This document shows positions 28,401-37,900 of a stretch of 64,000 nucleotides of DNA, piece after piece. Below the pieces are notes generated by a model. It saw only the letters and a list, made by a program, of their open reading frames with translations, was not told the origin of the DNA and ran no database searches. The stretch comes from Methylomonas rosea (lineage in GTDB: Bacteria > Pseudomonadota > Gammaproteobacteria > Methylococcales > Methylomonadaceae), in NCBI RefSeq assembly GCF_024505055.1, contig NZ_JANIBL010000008.1, positions 1 to 64,000 of the forward strand. Reading direction: 5' to 3'. The position numbers and the translations under genes were made by a program. The number at the start of each line of letters is the position of its first letter. The first letter of the stretch is position 1.

Positions 28401-31076
28401 GAACAACAAATACGTGAGAGCGAAGAGCAGTTTCGGACGCTTTTCGAGGATACTAAGGAAGCTATCAGCATTATTGAGGATGGCCGCTTCGTTAACGCCA
28501 ATCGTGCCTGTCTGGAAATGCTTGGGATGGACAGTATGAACACCCTGAAGAACCTCGGCCCCGCGCAGCTGTCGCCTCCATACCAGCTCGACGGACAGCT
28601 ATCCTCGGACAAGGCAAACGAGATGATGCGCATAGCCCTGGAAACCGGTAGCCACCAATTCGAGTGGACCCATGTGCGCGCCAACGGCGAATGTTTCCCC
28701 GTCGAAATTTTGCTTACCGCTATCCGCCGCAATGGCAAGGCTTTACTGCATACCGTCTGGCGCGATATAGCCGAAAAGAAAAAGGCGGAAGCAGAATTAG
28801 CCAATTATCGCCAGCATCTGGAAGCGCTGGTCGCCGAGCGTACTGGCGAGTTGAAAACTGCTAACGAGCAATTGAAAATCAGCGAAGAGCGCTTGGGCTT
28901 TGCGCTCGCCGCCAGTAACGACGGCATCTGGGACTGGAATCTTCGGGACAATTCCACTTATTGCAATAATGCTTATTTTCAAATGCTGGGTTATAAACTA
29001 GGCGAATTCCCGCAAGATGCAAACAGCCATTGGATACAATTGCTGCATCCTGAGCATAGGGAAAGCATAGTTACGCAGGCGCAGAAAGAACTCCAAAATA
29101 AAGGATTTTACGAAATGGAGTTTCAAATGCGTGCCAAGGACGGCAGCTACAAATGGATATTAAGCCGCGCCAAAGTAGTTGAGCGAGACACGAACGGTCA
29201 GCCTGTTCGCGCGGTGGGCACCCATACCGACCTAACGGCCCGCAAGGAACTGGAACTGGAACTTGCCCTGCTCGCTGCCAAGGAACAAGCCGAAGCCGCC
29301 AACCTGTCGAAAAGTACCTTTCTAGCCAATATGAGCCATGAAATACGTACGCCGATGAATGCTATTTTGGGCATGTCTCATCTGTTGCAGCGCGAACTGA
29401 ATCAACCCGACCAACTGGACAAACTCGCTAAAATCACCTATGCCAGCAAGCATCTATTGAGTCTGATCAACGATATTCTGGATCTGTCAAAAATCGAAGC
29501 AGAGCGCTTGCAGATAGAAGAAACGCCTATTAACGTGGCGGCCTTATTGGACCATGCCTACAGCATTATGGCGGAGCGGGCGCGCGGCAAGGGCCTTAGA
29601 TTTTCAAAAGAACTCGATGATTCTCTAGCTGCTATGCCTTTACTCGGCGATCCTTTGCGTATCGGCCAGATTTTGATCAATTATCTGGGCAACGCCATCA
29701 AATTCACCGATGCCGGCGAGATCTCGCTGAAAGCCTGCTTGCTGACACAATCGGCTGAACGAGTTGAAGTCCGTTTCGAAGTGCGAGACACCGGCATAGG
29801 TCTGGACGACGAGCAACAAGCCCGCGTGTTCGAAGCCTTCGAACAAGGCCAAAGTTCCACCACCCGCAAATATGGAGGCACCGGTCTGGGCCTGACGATT
29901 AGCCGCCACCTTGCCAACATGATGGGCGGCACGGTGGGCGTCATTAGCACCAAGGGCTCGGGCAGCACTTTTTGGTTTACCGTCAGACTAAAATCCGACC
30001 GCAATCCGCCTAGCGCCGTGCTGGCAGCCGATACCGCTGACTTTCGCCGTGAGGCAACCATCTTGCTGGTCGAAGACAATGAAATCAATCAAGAGGTAGC
30101 AAAAGAACTATTGGAAACCACCGGCTTGACGGTCGAACTCGCCAATCACGGTGCCGAGGCATTAAACATGGTAAACAACCGACGCTACGATCTAATCTTG
30201 ATGGACATGCATATGCCGATAATGGACGGACTTGAAGCCACCCGGCTGATTCGGCAATTGCCCAATTGTCAGACTTTACCGATTATTGCGATGACCGCCA
30301 ATGCCTTTCAAGAAGATCGCCAGGATTGGCTGACTGCCGGTATGAACGATTTTCTGGCTAAGCCGGTTGACCCTGACATTTTATTCGCCATGTTAAGCCG
30401 TTGGCTGCCGGACAAGAGCAGCAACCTCAAACATCTAGCCGCAGAAAAAGTAAGTACGGGCAAGTCATTGGTTCTGGATACTGCCATCGGGCTGCGTAGC
30501 TTTGCCGGCAAGCACCACAGCTATGAAAAGATGTTGCGGCGTTTTATTGATTCACATCTCGACGATGCGCGGAAAATAGTCGAAGCAGCTGAAGCTGACG
30601 ACGTGGAGACCGCCCGGCGTCTAGCCCACACATTGAAGAGTGTGGCGGCAACACTGGGGCTGGAGCAAGTGCGGGCCTTAGCGGCGATTTTGGAGCAACG
30701 CATAAAATCGGCCGAGGAGCGTTCGGCTATTGCCGCCAGCTGCGACCCTCTGAGCTTGGCCTTGACAGAGGCTGCGACGGAAATTCGCGAGTTATTGGTT
30801 CATCCGACTACTAGCGAGGAAATAGCTGCCACGCTCGACATCAACCAGCTCAAGGCGCTAATACCCAAGCTTCTGACCATGCTGGCGAGCGACAATATTA
30901 ACGCTGTCGATAATTGGCACAAGATAGCGCCCACATTGACCAGTCTGCTGGAGGAAGCACAACAGGTAGAGACAATTACCAGACAAATTGAAAATTACGA
31001 TCTGCCGGGTGCGCTGGCAAGCTTGCGGCAGTTGCTCGGACAACACACGGAATTTGCGGAATTTACCAAAGGTTAA
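25470..31076 (+). CDS. MASE1 multi-PAS hybrid sensor histidine kinase (1868 residues)
   Basis: A very large inner-membrane hybrid kinase. Domain order: MASE1-type membrane sensor with about eight helices (10-340), a PAS domain (355-470), a GAF-like stretch (485-600), four PAS/PAC units (to about 1105), a short coiled coil, and another PAS (1140-1265). These are followed by HisKA with His1290 in ANMSHEIRTPMNAILG, HATPase, a receiver with Asp1579 in LILMDMHMP, and an Hpt domain with His1720 in AHTLKSVAATLG. A full phosphorelay is thus in one chain, and the final output should be a separate regulator. The frame starts at TTG 25470; ATG 25491 is an alternative. The MASE1 part is interrupted by a palindromic insert at 26075-26140. 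Confidence 0.9.
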   Translation: MPIQTGFMPSRPALTYLKLLAVASVYALTGRISLLYFNPDGSASIFFAASGVALAAILIGGKDYLWAVLLGALTLNLLQGKALLTASIISLGSVAAAWLGAWLVRQNQRFDATLATLRDYLLLIFLGGFVACALPALVGALALVKAGLIEQSAFAGSLLNWWMGDSLGIILVTPLILVWRDTALQLLTDFFDTAPPEPLTREGKSGLDRPVPSAAEGPIPNGILVTSSRRLTKARYIGGVLAMLVLNGLLGQIVFLDWLHAHVGSYAKSHWLFLSITWIAVRFGTRATTLALTITAVQAMLGSSQHRWGFFEHDLGNQHELNYWTFISVLSIVGMALASYFSERQQTLETLSEKEELFRTLIKAMPDMVWLKDPNGVYLLCNPSFEPLCGATEEQVVGKTDYDFVNQELADFFRERDFTAVAAGKPCLNKEWLTTADGKHTALYETIKTPVKTSDGKLLGILGVARDITQAHHVQRQLQERIKERQCLFAIFSATEDKDQSPFTMLQSVADILPSGWQYPEITAALIEWEGVLVSSANFRETPYQLSARLNTQTGAPGRISIFYLESRPTEQEGPFLREERALLDTVAERLSTVLDQHLVHLQLKEREEIHRTIVAQALDSIALIASGSLGFVEFNDTACNSLGYSREEFARLTVRDILADQNRIKIRQQLRALIRQGSASFDTLHRRKDGSLRDVNVRIKRVTFREHNYFAAIWTDTTEQKQLLQELSEKAELHRVLVDNSSDGIVIIDQSHRVMEANKRFCEMLGYKLEQVLQLYTWDFEAELTEQQIRENFSDLTHTDKVIETRHRRQDGNCFDVEVSMSGVNWGSNNLVFCVCRDITARKQITHQLADERRRLADIIEATHAGTWEWNMQTGQAIFNERWAEMFGYRLSGLEPFTSHSWEQFVHPDDLKLANSLLEQHLAGHSDYYQCDLRMRHKDGRWVWIADRGRITQRTANGEPLIISGTHMDITERREAEQQIRESEEQFRTLFEDTKEAISIIEDGRFVNANRACLEMLGMDSMNTLKNLGPAQLSPPYQLDGQLSSDKANEMMRIALETGSHQFEWTHVRANGECFPVEILLTAIRRNGKALLHTVWRDIAEKKKAEAELANYRQHLEALVAERTGELKTANEQLKISEERLGFALAASNDGIWDWNLRDNSTYCNNAYFQMLGYKLGEFPQDANSHWIQLLHPEHRESIVTQAQKELQNKGFYEMEFQMRAKDGSYKWILSRAKVVERDTNGQPVRAVGTHTDLTARKELELELALLAAKEQAEAANLSKSTFLANMSHEIRTPMNAILGMSHLLQRELNQPDQLDKLAKITYASKHLLSLINDILDLSKIEAERLQIEETPINVAALLDHAYSIMAERARGKGLRFSKELDDSLAAMPLLGDPLRIGQILINYLGNAIKFTDAGEISLKACLLTQSAERVEVRFEVRDTGIGLDDEQQARVFEAFEQGQSSTTRKYGGTGLGLTISRHLANMMGGTVGVISTKGSGSTFWFTVRLKSDRNPPSAVLAADTADFRREATILLVEDNEINQEVAKELLETTGLTVELANHGAEALNMVNNRRYDLILMDMHMPIMDGLEATRLIRQLPNCQTLPIIAMTANAFQEDRQDWLTAGMNDFLAKPVDPDILFAMLSRWLPDKSSNLKHLAAEKVSTGKSLVLDTAIGLRSFAGKHHSYEKMLRRFIDSHLDDARKIVEAAEADDVETARRLAHTLKSVAATLGLEQVRALAAILEQRIKSAEERSAIAASCDPLSLALTEAATEIRELLVHPTTSEEIAATLDINQLKALIPKLLTMLASDNINAVDNWHKIAPTLTSLLEEAQQVETITRQIENYDLPGALASLRQLLGQHTEFAEFTKG
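26075..26140. repeat. In-frame palindromic repeat inside the MASE1 kinase gene
   Basis: Two perfect palindromes sit close together inside the coding frame: GGACAGGCCTGTCC (26090-26103) and ATTCCGAACGGAAT (26124-26137). Between them lies CCGAGCGCTGCCGAAGGG, which resembles the widespread CTTCGACAGGCTCAGG-type intergenic repeat. The translated piece, GLDRPVPSAAEGP, has the low-complexity look of repeat-derived peptide. It lies between two membrane helices of MASE1. Confidence 0.65.
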
Positions 31077-31287
31077 AGACTATTAACCGGACCAATATCG
31101 ACAAGCACAGCAGTAAGCACAAAAACACCTTAAAATAACTCTTATATACCGGACTACGGCCGCGTCTAGCTAGTCTTTTCAACGCAAATTGACCGCTCTG
31201 GTGCCCACTTAGAGCATCGGGGAAGTGCCAGTTGCAGGAATTCGAGCCACCTCAATCATTTATTCTTTAGATTTAAACGGAACCACG

Positions 31288-32325
31288 ATGAGTACAAGCC
31301 AAACACTTTCCGTACAAGCTTTGCAATGGAGCGGACACAGCTTAAAAGTGCTGGACCAACGCGTCTTGCCGGAAACCATAGCCTACGATGAATATAACGA
31401 CGCCGCCGGCGTCACCGAAGCCATCGCTTCGATGCGGGTGCGCGGTGCCCCTGCCATCGGCATCGCCGCCGCTTACGGTGTCGTGCTATCGGCCATGCGG
31501 CACTATCCAAATGCCGATTGGCAATCGGCGGTAGCACAAGATATTCAGCAACTGGCGGCATCCCGGCCGACTGCGGTAAACCTGTTCTGGGCGCTGGATA
31601 AAATGCGCGCTCTTTTAGCGGAAAACCCAGCGGAACCCCTCGCGGCACTAACTCAATTAGCCGAGCAAATTCACGCCGAAGACATCGCCGCCAACCACGC
31701 CATGGGCGAACGCGGCGCCGATGTGATCGGCAATGCCAAGGCTGTGCTAACCCATTGCAATGCCGGCGCCTTAGCCACCGGCGGTTACGGCACCGCGTTG
31801 GGCGTGATTCGCAGTTTGCACAAGCGCGGTCAATTGCAAAACGTCTATGCCGATGAAACCCGGCCTTGGCTACAGGGCGCGCGCTTGACGGTGTGGGAGT
31901 TAGCGCAGGACGGCATTCCGGCCACTCTAATCGCCGATTCGGCGGCGGCTTGGCTGATGAAATCGGGCAAGCTAGACTGGATCATCGTCGGTGCCGACCG
32001 GATCGCCGCCAACGGCGACGTGGCCAATAAGATCGGCACGTATTCGCTGGCGGTGTTGGCGAAACAACATGGCGTAAAAATGATGGTGGCAGCGCCCTCT
32101 TCCACTTTCGATTTCAGCATGGAAAACGGCGACAGCATCGAAATAGAACAACGCAACCCCAAGGAACTGCTTCCAAATTGTTACTTAAACGACGGCTCGT
32201 TGGTGAACGCCTGGAACCCAGTGTTCGACGTCACGCCAGCGGCCTTAATTAGCGCCATCGTCACCGAACGTGGCGTGGTCATCGATCCCGGTCTACACGG
32301 GGTAAGGAGTTTGGCAACATGTTAA
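31288..32325 (+). CDS. mtnA: MtnA, S-methyl-5-thioribose-1-phosphate isomerase
   Basis: A 345-residue enzyme that isomerises methylthioribose-1-phosphate to methylthioribulose-1-phosphate in methionine salvage. Recognised by RGAPAIGIAAAYG, THCNAGALATGGYGTALG (catalytic Cys) and GADRIAANGDVANKIGTY (catalytic Asp). The ATG at 31288 (MSTSQTLSV) is preferred; the frame runs to 31225 without a ribosome-binding site. Its stop overlaps cysZ by seven bases. The partner deaminase lies 7 kb upstream on the other strand. Confidence 0.95.
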   Translation: MSTSQTLSVQALQWSGHSLKVLDQRVLPETIAYDEYNDAAGVTEAIASMRVRGAPAIGIAAAYGVVLSAMRHYPNADWQSAVAQDIQQLAASRPTAVNLFWALDKMRALLAENPAEPLAALTQLAEQIHAEDIAANHAMGERGADVIGNAKAVLTHCNAGALATGGYGTALGVIRSLHKRGQLQNVYADETRPWLQGARLTVWELAQDGIPATLIADSAAAWLMKSGKLDWIIVGADRIAANGDVANKIGTYSLAVLAKQHGVKMMVAAPSSTFDFSMENGDSIEIEQRNPKELLPNCYLNDGSLVNAWNPVFDVTPAALISAIVTERGVVIDPGLHGVRSLATC

Positions 32326-33068
32326 ATTTACCACGCGGCAACAACCCCTTGTTCGCAATTGGCTGCTTGTGGGAGGGTGCAAAAATGCTTACCCACCCCG
32401 AGTTGCGTAAATATCTGTTGATTCCGTTATTTATCAATATGGTGTTGTACACCGGCGCTTTCGTGCTGGGCTACCATTCCGTATCGGCTTTGATTCATTC
32501 CTTTATCCCCGACTGGTTATCGTGGCTGAATTGGATTTTATGGCCGCTATTTTTTATCAGTTTTTTAGTGATCGGCTTCTTTACCTTTACCCTGTTCGCC
32601 AACCTGATTGCCGCGCCATACTACAGCCAGTTAGCCGCCAAGACCTTGCAGTTGATTAGCGGCGGCAGCGTGGTGAAAGCCGATCTGCCTTGGGATAAGG
32701 TGTTTTTCGGCGAATTGCGCCGGGTTGGCTATCTATTGCTGCGGGTACTGCCTTTACTGCTGCTGTTTTTGATTCCGGTGGTCAATCTAATCGCACCTTT
32801 GCTTTGGGCGGTGTTTGCGGCATGGGGTATCGCGATGGAATTTTTAGCATACCCGCTGGAAGAACGCGGAATGCCGTTTCCCGAGCAGAAGCAATTCATG
32901 AAACAGACACGCTGGGGGGTGATAAGCTTAGGCGGCTTGACCGGCTTAGGTCTGACCTTGCCCATCGTCAATTTATTGATGGGTCAGGCGGCGGTAATTG
33001 GTGCGACGATTTATGTATATCGTTTAGCGCAAGTTGAATCGCCTGCGTCCGACCAACCAATGGCGTAA
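32319..33068 (+). CDS. cysZ: CysZ-like sulfate permease (EI24 domain)
   Basis: A 249-residue membrane protein with four or more hydrophobic stretches, the usual CysZ length, and the typical start NPLFAIGCLWEGAKMLTHPE followed by LRKYLLIPLFIN. Later signatures are FANLIAAPYYSQLAAK and WGIAMEFLAYPLEERGMPF. CysZ brings sulfate into the cell for cysteine synthesis. The ATG at 32319 has a strong AAGGAG site and lies inside the end of mtnA, so the two sulfur genes are translated together. Confidence 0.85.
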   Translation: MLNLPRGNNPLFAIGCLWEGAKMLTHPELRKYLLIPLFINMVLYTGAFVLGYHSVSALIHSFIPDWLSWLNWILWPLFFISFLVIGFFTFTLFANLIAAPYYSQLAAKTLQLISGGSVVKADLPWDKVFFGELRRVGYLLLRVLPLLLLFLIPVVNLIAPLLWAVFAAWGIAMEFLAYPLEERGMPFPEQKQFMKQTRWGVISLGGLTGLGLTLPIVNLLMGQAAVIGATIYVYRLAQVESPASDQPMA

Positions 33069-33509
33069 TCGCCACTGAAGCTTCCTCGGCCCAAATCCGG
33101 AATAGAAGACGCGCTTCGCGTGTTTATAAACCGGGCTTTGGTGTCTGTAAGTTAATTTCACCGGCCGAAAAAACCTATAACTAGCGGTTTTTAATATCGA
33201 CGAATCTTGTTGGGAAAAAAGGTTTATTCCAACAAGGGGCTTTTTGAACGCAATCGACCCAAAAGAGACTGTCATTTCTAAAATATTAATGTCAGCAATA
33301 TGCCACATTGCTGCCTGCCAGAGTTTATGGAAGCAAGTATTTCGTTTCTGGCTTGAAAGTCCGTTGTTCCAGTACTTTTGTACTGCTACAAATGTAACGT
33401 TGAGTGATCTCGTGAATGATTACATAATTGAGTGTCGGTATTAAGTAAGCCTCAATTCACCCATGTTTTATCTAGCAGGCGAAGGTTAATCTACATTACG
33501 GAGTAATTT
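33069..33509. other. Left boundary region of the conflict island
   Basis: About 440 bases between cysZ and the first TIR gene. It holds a weak A/T hairpin (AAAAACC 33169-33175 with GGTTTTT 33186-33192), then a better hairpin at 33206-33236. A 66-codon frame from TTG 33244 to 33444 is open, but it has no known motif and I do not call it. Base composition turns A+T rich after about 33180. An ACGGAG site precedes ATG 33510. No integrase or tRNA is seen. Confidence 0.45.
33206..33245 (+). terminator. Hairpin followed by T run after cysZ
   Basis: Arms CTTGTTGG (33206-33213) and CCAACAAG (33229-33236) pair perfectly across a 15-base loop, and GGGCTTTTT follows. It sits about 140 bases after the cysZ stop and may end the mtnA-cysZ transcript before the island. 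Confidence 0.45.
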
Positions 33510-34988
33510 ATGCCCGCATTCGTGCCGCAATGTCAATATGACGTTTTCATCAGTTACGCCCAGGTTGTAGCAAAGGAATGGATTCTGGGCTTTGTCGCTA
33601 AACTGCAAAAACATCTGGATGAAAATCTAGAAGGCACCGGAACAGCTTCAATTTTTTGGGATCGTGCTGAGTTGGATGGTGCCAGTAGTCTTACATCTGA
33701 AATCACGCAGGCGCTCAGCGGGACAGCGGCGCTGTTGATCGTCCTGTCGCGAGCTTACTTAAACCGGCCTTGGTGTAAATTGGAGCGTGAACAGTTCTTC
33801 AACGATTTAGGGAGGGGTGGCAAAAAAGCATTTGTAATGTTCATTGAAGACTTAAAAATAGAAGAACGTCCCCCGGAGATTGAGAAAATGGATGTCCTTG
33901 GCTTCCAGTTTTGGGAACCTCACCCAGCGAGTAGAAATAAAGAAATTAATTGGCCGTTACCGTTGGAAGGAACCAGCTTCGACGCCAGGATTCGTGAGTT
34001 AGCGAAGGCGATTGCAGAACACCTCTTTAATGTCAAAACTGAATACTCTAATGAAGTAAGGCCTAACGCGGCAGTTCGATCGAGACTAACGGACTCGAAA
34101 GTGTTCCTTGCCGACGGAATCTCAGGACCACCGGTAAAAGACCTAGAAGAAGCACGTAGTGCAGTTCGTAGCTGGCTAACAGATCAAGGCGCGGTGGTGC
34201 TTACCAATAATAACAATGCGTTGTATGAAGCTTTCTACAGTAACCGAACACAATGTGAAGCCAAAGTAGACAAGCTTCTCAATGAAGCTATTATCTTTGT
34301 GCAACTTCTTGGTAGGAAAGGTGACGACGAGGACTACGAATCCTGGCTCTGCAAACGCGCTATAGCTGCAGGTAAGATACCTGGAAAAGATCTGTTACTT
34401 TGGCGATCCCAATTGCTAACCTCGGACAGTATCAAGAGCGACACCCATCGCGCCTTGGTTTTCAGCGAACAATACCAAGTCATTTCCTGCGATCTTTCCG
34501 AGTTCCAACCCTTACTTGCAAAGCATATCGAGGACATTGACCGCAAAAGGGAAGCACAACGACGGCTTGATACACCTGTAGACGAGGGAGGAGTTACTCA
34601 GACAAACGAGGGATCAGTCACCGTTCTTATTGATTCAGAAGCGCAAGATGCCCTCCTTGTTAAGAATCTGAGGAAGCAATTGAGCCATTATAAGATTCAG
34701 TATGAGCCCGCAATGGATGCGCAGGATTTCTGCGATATGGTTCATTCGGGCAAATTCACTGGAGTCACATTCACATACGGAGATTGCCCTGAAGAATGGG
34801 CGAAAGAGAGATTCAAAGCCACTCGGCCATTCCGACTTGGAGATCGAACTGGGAATCGGCTTTGTATTGGCGTCTATCGAGATAATTCACCCCGAGACCT
34901 TCTAAGTACTAGTGGCATTGATGTAATAATTGATGGCGACACAAAGTCAATGAAACTGTTTGTGGGAAAACTCTTAGGGAGGAGGTAA
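33510..34988 (+). CDS. TIR-domain protein with two additional TIR/Rossmann-like modules
   Basis: A 492-residue cytosolic protein. Residues 8-175 are a TIR domain: YDVFISYA opens it, and LSRAYLNRPWCKLERE carries the expected catalytic Glu92 after the WC pair, so NAD+-cleaving or cyclising activity is plausible. Residues 190-345 form a second alpha/beta module (SKVFLADGISGPP, AIIFVQLLG, HRALVFSEQYQVI) of a kind seen as TIR-like partners of STAND proteins. Residues 368-490 form a third (VTVLIDSEAQDALLVKNLRK, CIGVYRDNSPRDLL). Neither of the last two has the WCxxE motif. The stop and the next start share a base (TAATG), so it is coupled to the nSTAND gene. Base composition is more A+T rich than in cysZ. 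Role in defence is inferred. Confidence 0.82.
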   Translation: MPAFVPQCQYDVFISYAQVVAKEWILGFVAKLQKHLDENLEGTGTASIFWDRAELDGASSLTSEITQALSGTAALLIVLSRAYLNRPWCKLEREQFFNDLGRGGKKAFVMFIEDLKIEERPPEIEKMDVLGFQFWEPHPASRNKEINWPLPLEGTSFDARIRELAKAIAEHLFNVKTEYSNEVRPNAAVRSRLTDSKVFLADGISGPPVKDLEEARSAVRSWLTDQGAVVLTNNNNALYEAFYSNRTQCEAKVDKLLNEAIIFVQLLGRKGDDEDYESWLCKRAIAAGKIPGKDLLLWRSQLLTSDSIKSDTHRALVFSEQYQVISCDLSEFQPLLAKHIEDIDRKREAQRRLDTPVDEGGVTQTNEGSVTVLIDSEAQDALLVKNLRKQLSHYKIQYEPAMDAQDFCDMVHSGKFTGVTFTYGDCPEEWAKERFKATRPFRLGDRTGNRLCIGVYRDNSPRDLLSTSGIDVIIDGDTKSMKLFVGKLLGRR

Positions 34989-37900
34989 TGAACTCAGCTA
35001 ATGGGAATATTACTGAACCGTATCCCGGGCTTAGGCCGTTCCAGCAGAACGAGGCCGCACTGTTCTTTGGGCGGGAGAACCAAATCGACGAGATGCTCTC
35101 ACGGCTTGAGACCCACCGGGATTTTCGGTTTCTTGCGGTGCTTGGTGCCAGTGGAAGCGGAAAATCGTCACTAGTCAGAGCTGGTTTATTACCAGCATTA
35201 GATCAGGGTTTCTTACTGGATGCACCAGCTAAATGGAAATTCGTGACAGCACGTCCCGGCGGTGCTCCGCTGCAAAATCTTGCCAATGCCTGGATCGACA
35301 CATTTTATCCTCAGATGTCTCTGTCGGACGAAGGCGAGTCCGTAAGGTATGAGTTCGCGTCCGCGCAGTTTAGATCCGGGCCACTTGGTCTAGTGCGGGC
35401 TTACCGCGGCGAAAAGGAGGCCCAAGGAGGCGGTGTTCTGATTCTCATTGATCAGTTTGAAGAATTGTTTCGGTTTGCTAGCAGGGATCAAACCGGTCGG
35501 TCTACGACAAACTCACTTCAGGCCAAATCGCTAGATGAAAACAATACGACTGACAAAGCTTTAATTGCAGAACAACAACGCAACGAAGCCGCCGCGTTTG
35601 TGGAACTGTTGTTAACCGCTGCTAGGCAGGCTGACGTGCCGATTTATATTGTGATCACCATGCGATCTGATTTCTTAGGATACTGTGATGCCTTCTTGGG
35701 GTTGCCTGAAGCCGTCAGCCTTAGCCAGTACCTGACACCCCGCATGACGCGACCACAATTGGCGGAAGCGATCAGGCGACCGCTGGAATTACCGCAGTTC
35801 GTCGCCAATATTGACGAAACCTTGGTTAATCAAATACTCAACGACGTTGGCACCGATCCAGACCAACTCCCTTTGATGCAACATGTGTTGATGAGAACTT
35901 GGTGCGAAGCCCAGAAACGAATCGAGTGTAAAAAGGTAACCACAGAATCGGAGTTAGACATCAATCAGGATGTTTTTCTCAGCACAGAGAATAAACTGAT
36001 CCTTGATGACTACAAAAATGCGAAGCAACTTTCCGGTGCCTTATCGGAACATCTGAATGAAGTATTGGAATCGCTGGAGAGTGAACAAGATCGGCAAATT
36101 GCCAGGGCGCTTTTTATTTGCTTAAGTGATAAACCCTCCCAGGGGCCACTGACACGACGCATAGTAAAACTCGGCGAGGTTGCTTCTGTGGTTAACGCTG
36201 AGATTGATGCGGTAATTAGAGTGGTAAACGTCTTTCAGAAAGAAGGAAACAACTTCATTATGGCCTCGCCACACGGAGACTTAACTGCAGAATCGGAGTT
36301 AGATATAAGTCATGAAACTCTTCTCCGTCAATGGGATGAGGCAAAGAAATGGCTCGCGCAAGAAGCCGAAGCGGCTCGGCAATACAGACGACTCGTCGAT
36401 AAGGTCGAGCAAAATGTAAAAATTCTTGCGGATATCGAGCTGGTTCAGGCCTTGGATTGGAGCAGGACTCCTCGTACTCTCGCTTGGGCGATGCGTTACG
36501 ACAACGCGCAAACACCCGAGCAGAGCATGCTGCCAGCTTGTTTGAACTTGATCAAAAAAAGCAAGTTGGAAGATGAGTTTGCGCATAAATTTCGCACTGT
36601 ATCGGTCATTTTCTTTCTTCTCTTACTGGGGTTATTTATTCGTGCCCAATTAGAATTTGATCACAAAGATATGATAGATGAGTACCAATTGTTGCACGTT
36701 AAAGACAAACTACGGGACAAACGAATTTTGGTTTTCCCAAAAGATAGTTTTATAGATATAAAAAACGTTATTGTTGAGACGGAGGAGCGATTTAAACCCA
36801 TTTTTTCCAGAAGCGATTTGCGTGGTGTCGATAACGCCGGGCAACTCGCCAAAGAAATTACTCGGATTATAAAAAAATCTGAAGGCGACAAATCAGGGAA
36901 GTACGATACTTTACACTTAGAAAAGGCGTTAGAAACGAAGATTATTAAGTTACATGACGCAATTATTATAAATAATTCGAATTCATCGGAACAAAATACA
37001 AATCCCGAATTGAGATCGAAAAGTGGGCTTGGACAGCTTTCAAGGAAAGTCCACGATAGTTTTAAGAAAAAAAACATTGAGCCGCCACAGCCAATTTATG
37101 CCTTCAAAAAGGATAGCATTATCAAAGATCCGCCGGGTTTAACGGAAAGTTTGGAGAAAAGCGGTATTGTATTCGTATCTGATGAGGACATAGAGTTAAT
37201 AAGTAATGAGGGATATGATCTGGTTGATATTTATGCCTTGCCTGAAATGATTGAAGTCGTTAAACCGCTCTTTAATCTGAATAATACTGTGGTAAAAAGC
37301 CTTTTAGAAATTCCTATTCTTAGCGAGAATTTCCTGAAAAATCCGCAGATTTTGGTGAGTGGTCACAAAGTAGTGCATGTACTTTTATTTGTGATATCTG
37401 GTTTAGTGCTTGTTTGGGTTGTAAAAATAGGTTGGCACTGGTTAGTGTTTGAGATTTTCCAATCACCCCGGGCTATATCTGTTTTCTCTTTCACATTGCC
37501 ACTTTTAGGCTTGATTTTATTGAGTGTCGGATTGTTAAGCTTTGTTCGAGCTGATCGTGCAGAAGCGTCGATTCTAATATTCGGGGTTCCAGTCGGAACG
37601 CTGTTATTCCTGTTGACCCCGGTCGACAGGCTGGTTGGGCCATCTTGGGAAAATCGCGTCAAAGAAGTTCAAGTCTTTCTCCTGAGGCTTTACGGTAGTT
37701 ATACATTAATAGGAAGTCTATGGCTGTTTTCAGAAAATAAATCCAACTGGAATCCAGGCCTGCTGCTAGTAGATAATCCGGTGGCGTTGTTAATCTTGGC
37801 ATTTACTTTATTTATTCTGAGTAAGAAAAAATGCGCCTTGGACAAAGAAACCCTTGTCCTCCCGGCCGACCAAAGTGGCTACCATAGGTCCCAGGCTTTT

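Noticed and set aside
33244-33444. 66-codon plus-strand frame just before the conflict island
   Set aside because: It starts at TTG inside a hairpin tail, and the product has no motif. It could be real but cannot be supported.
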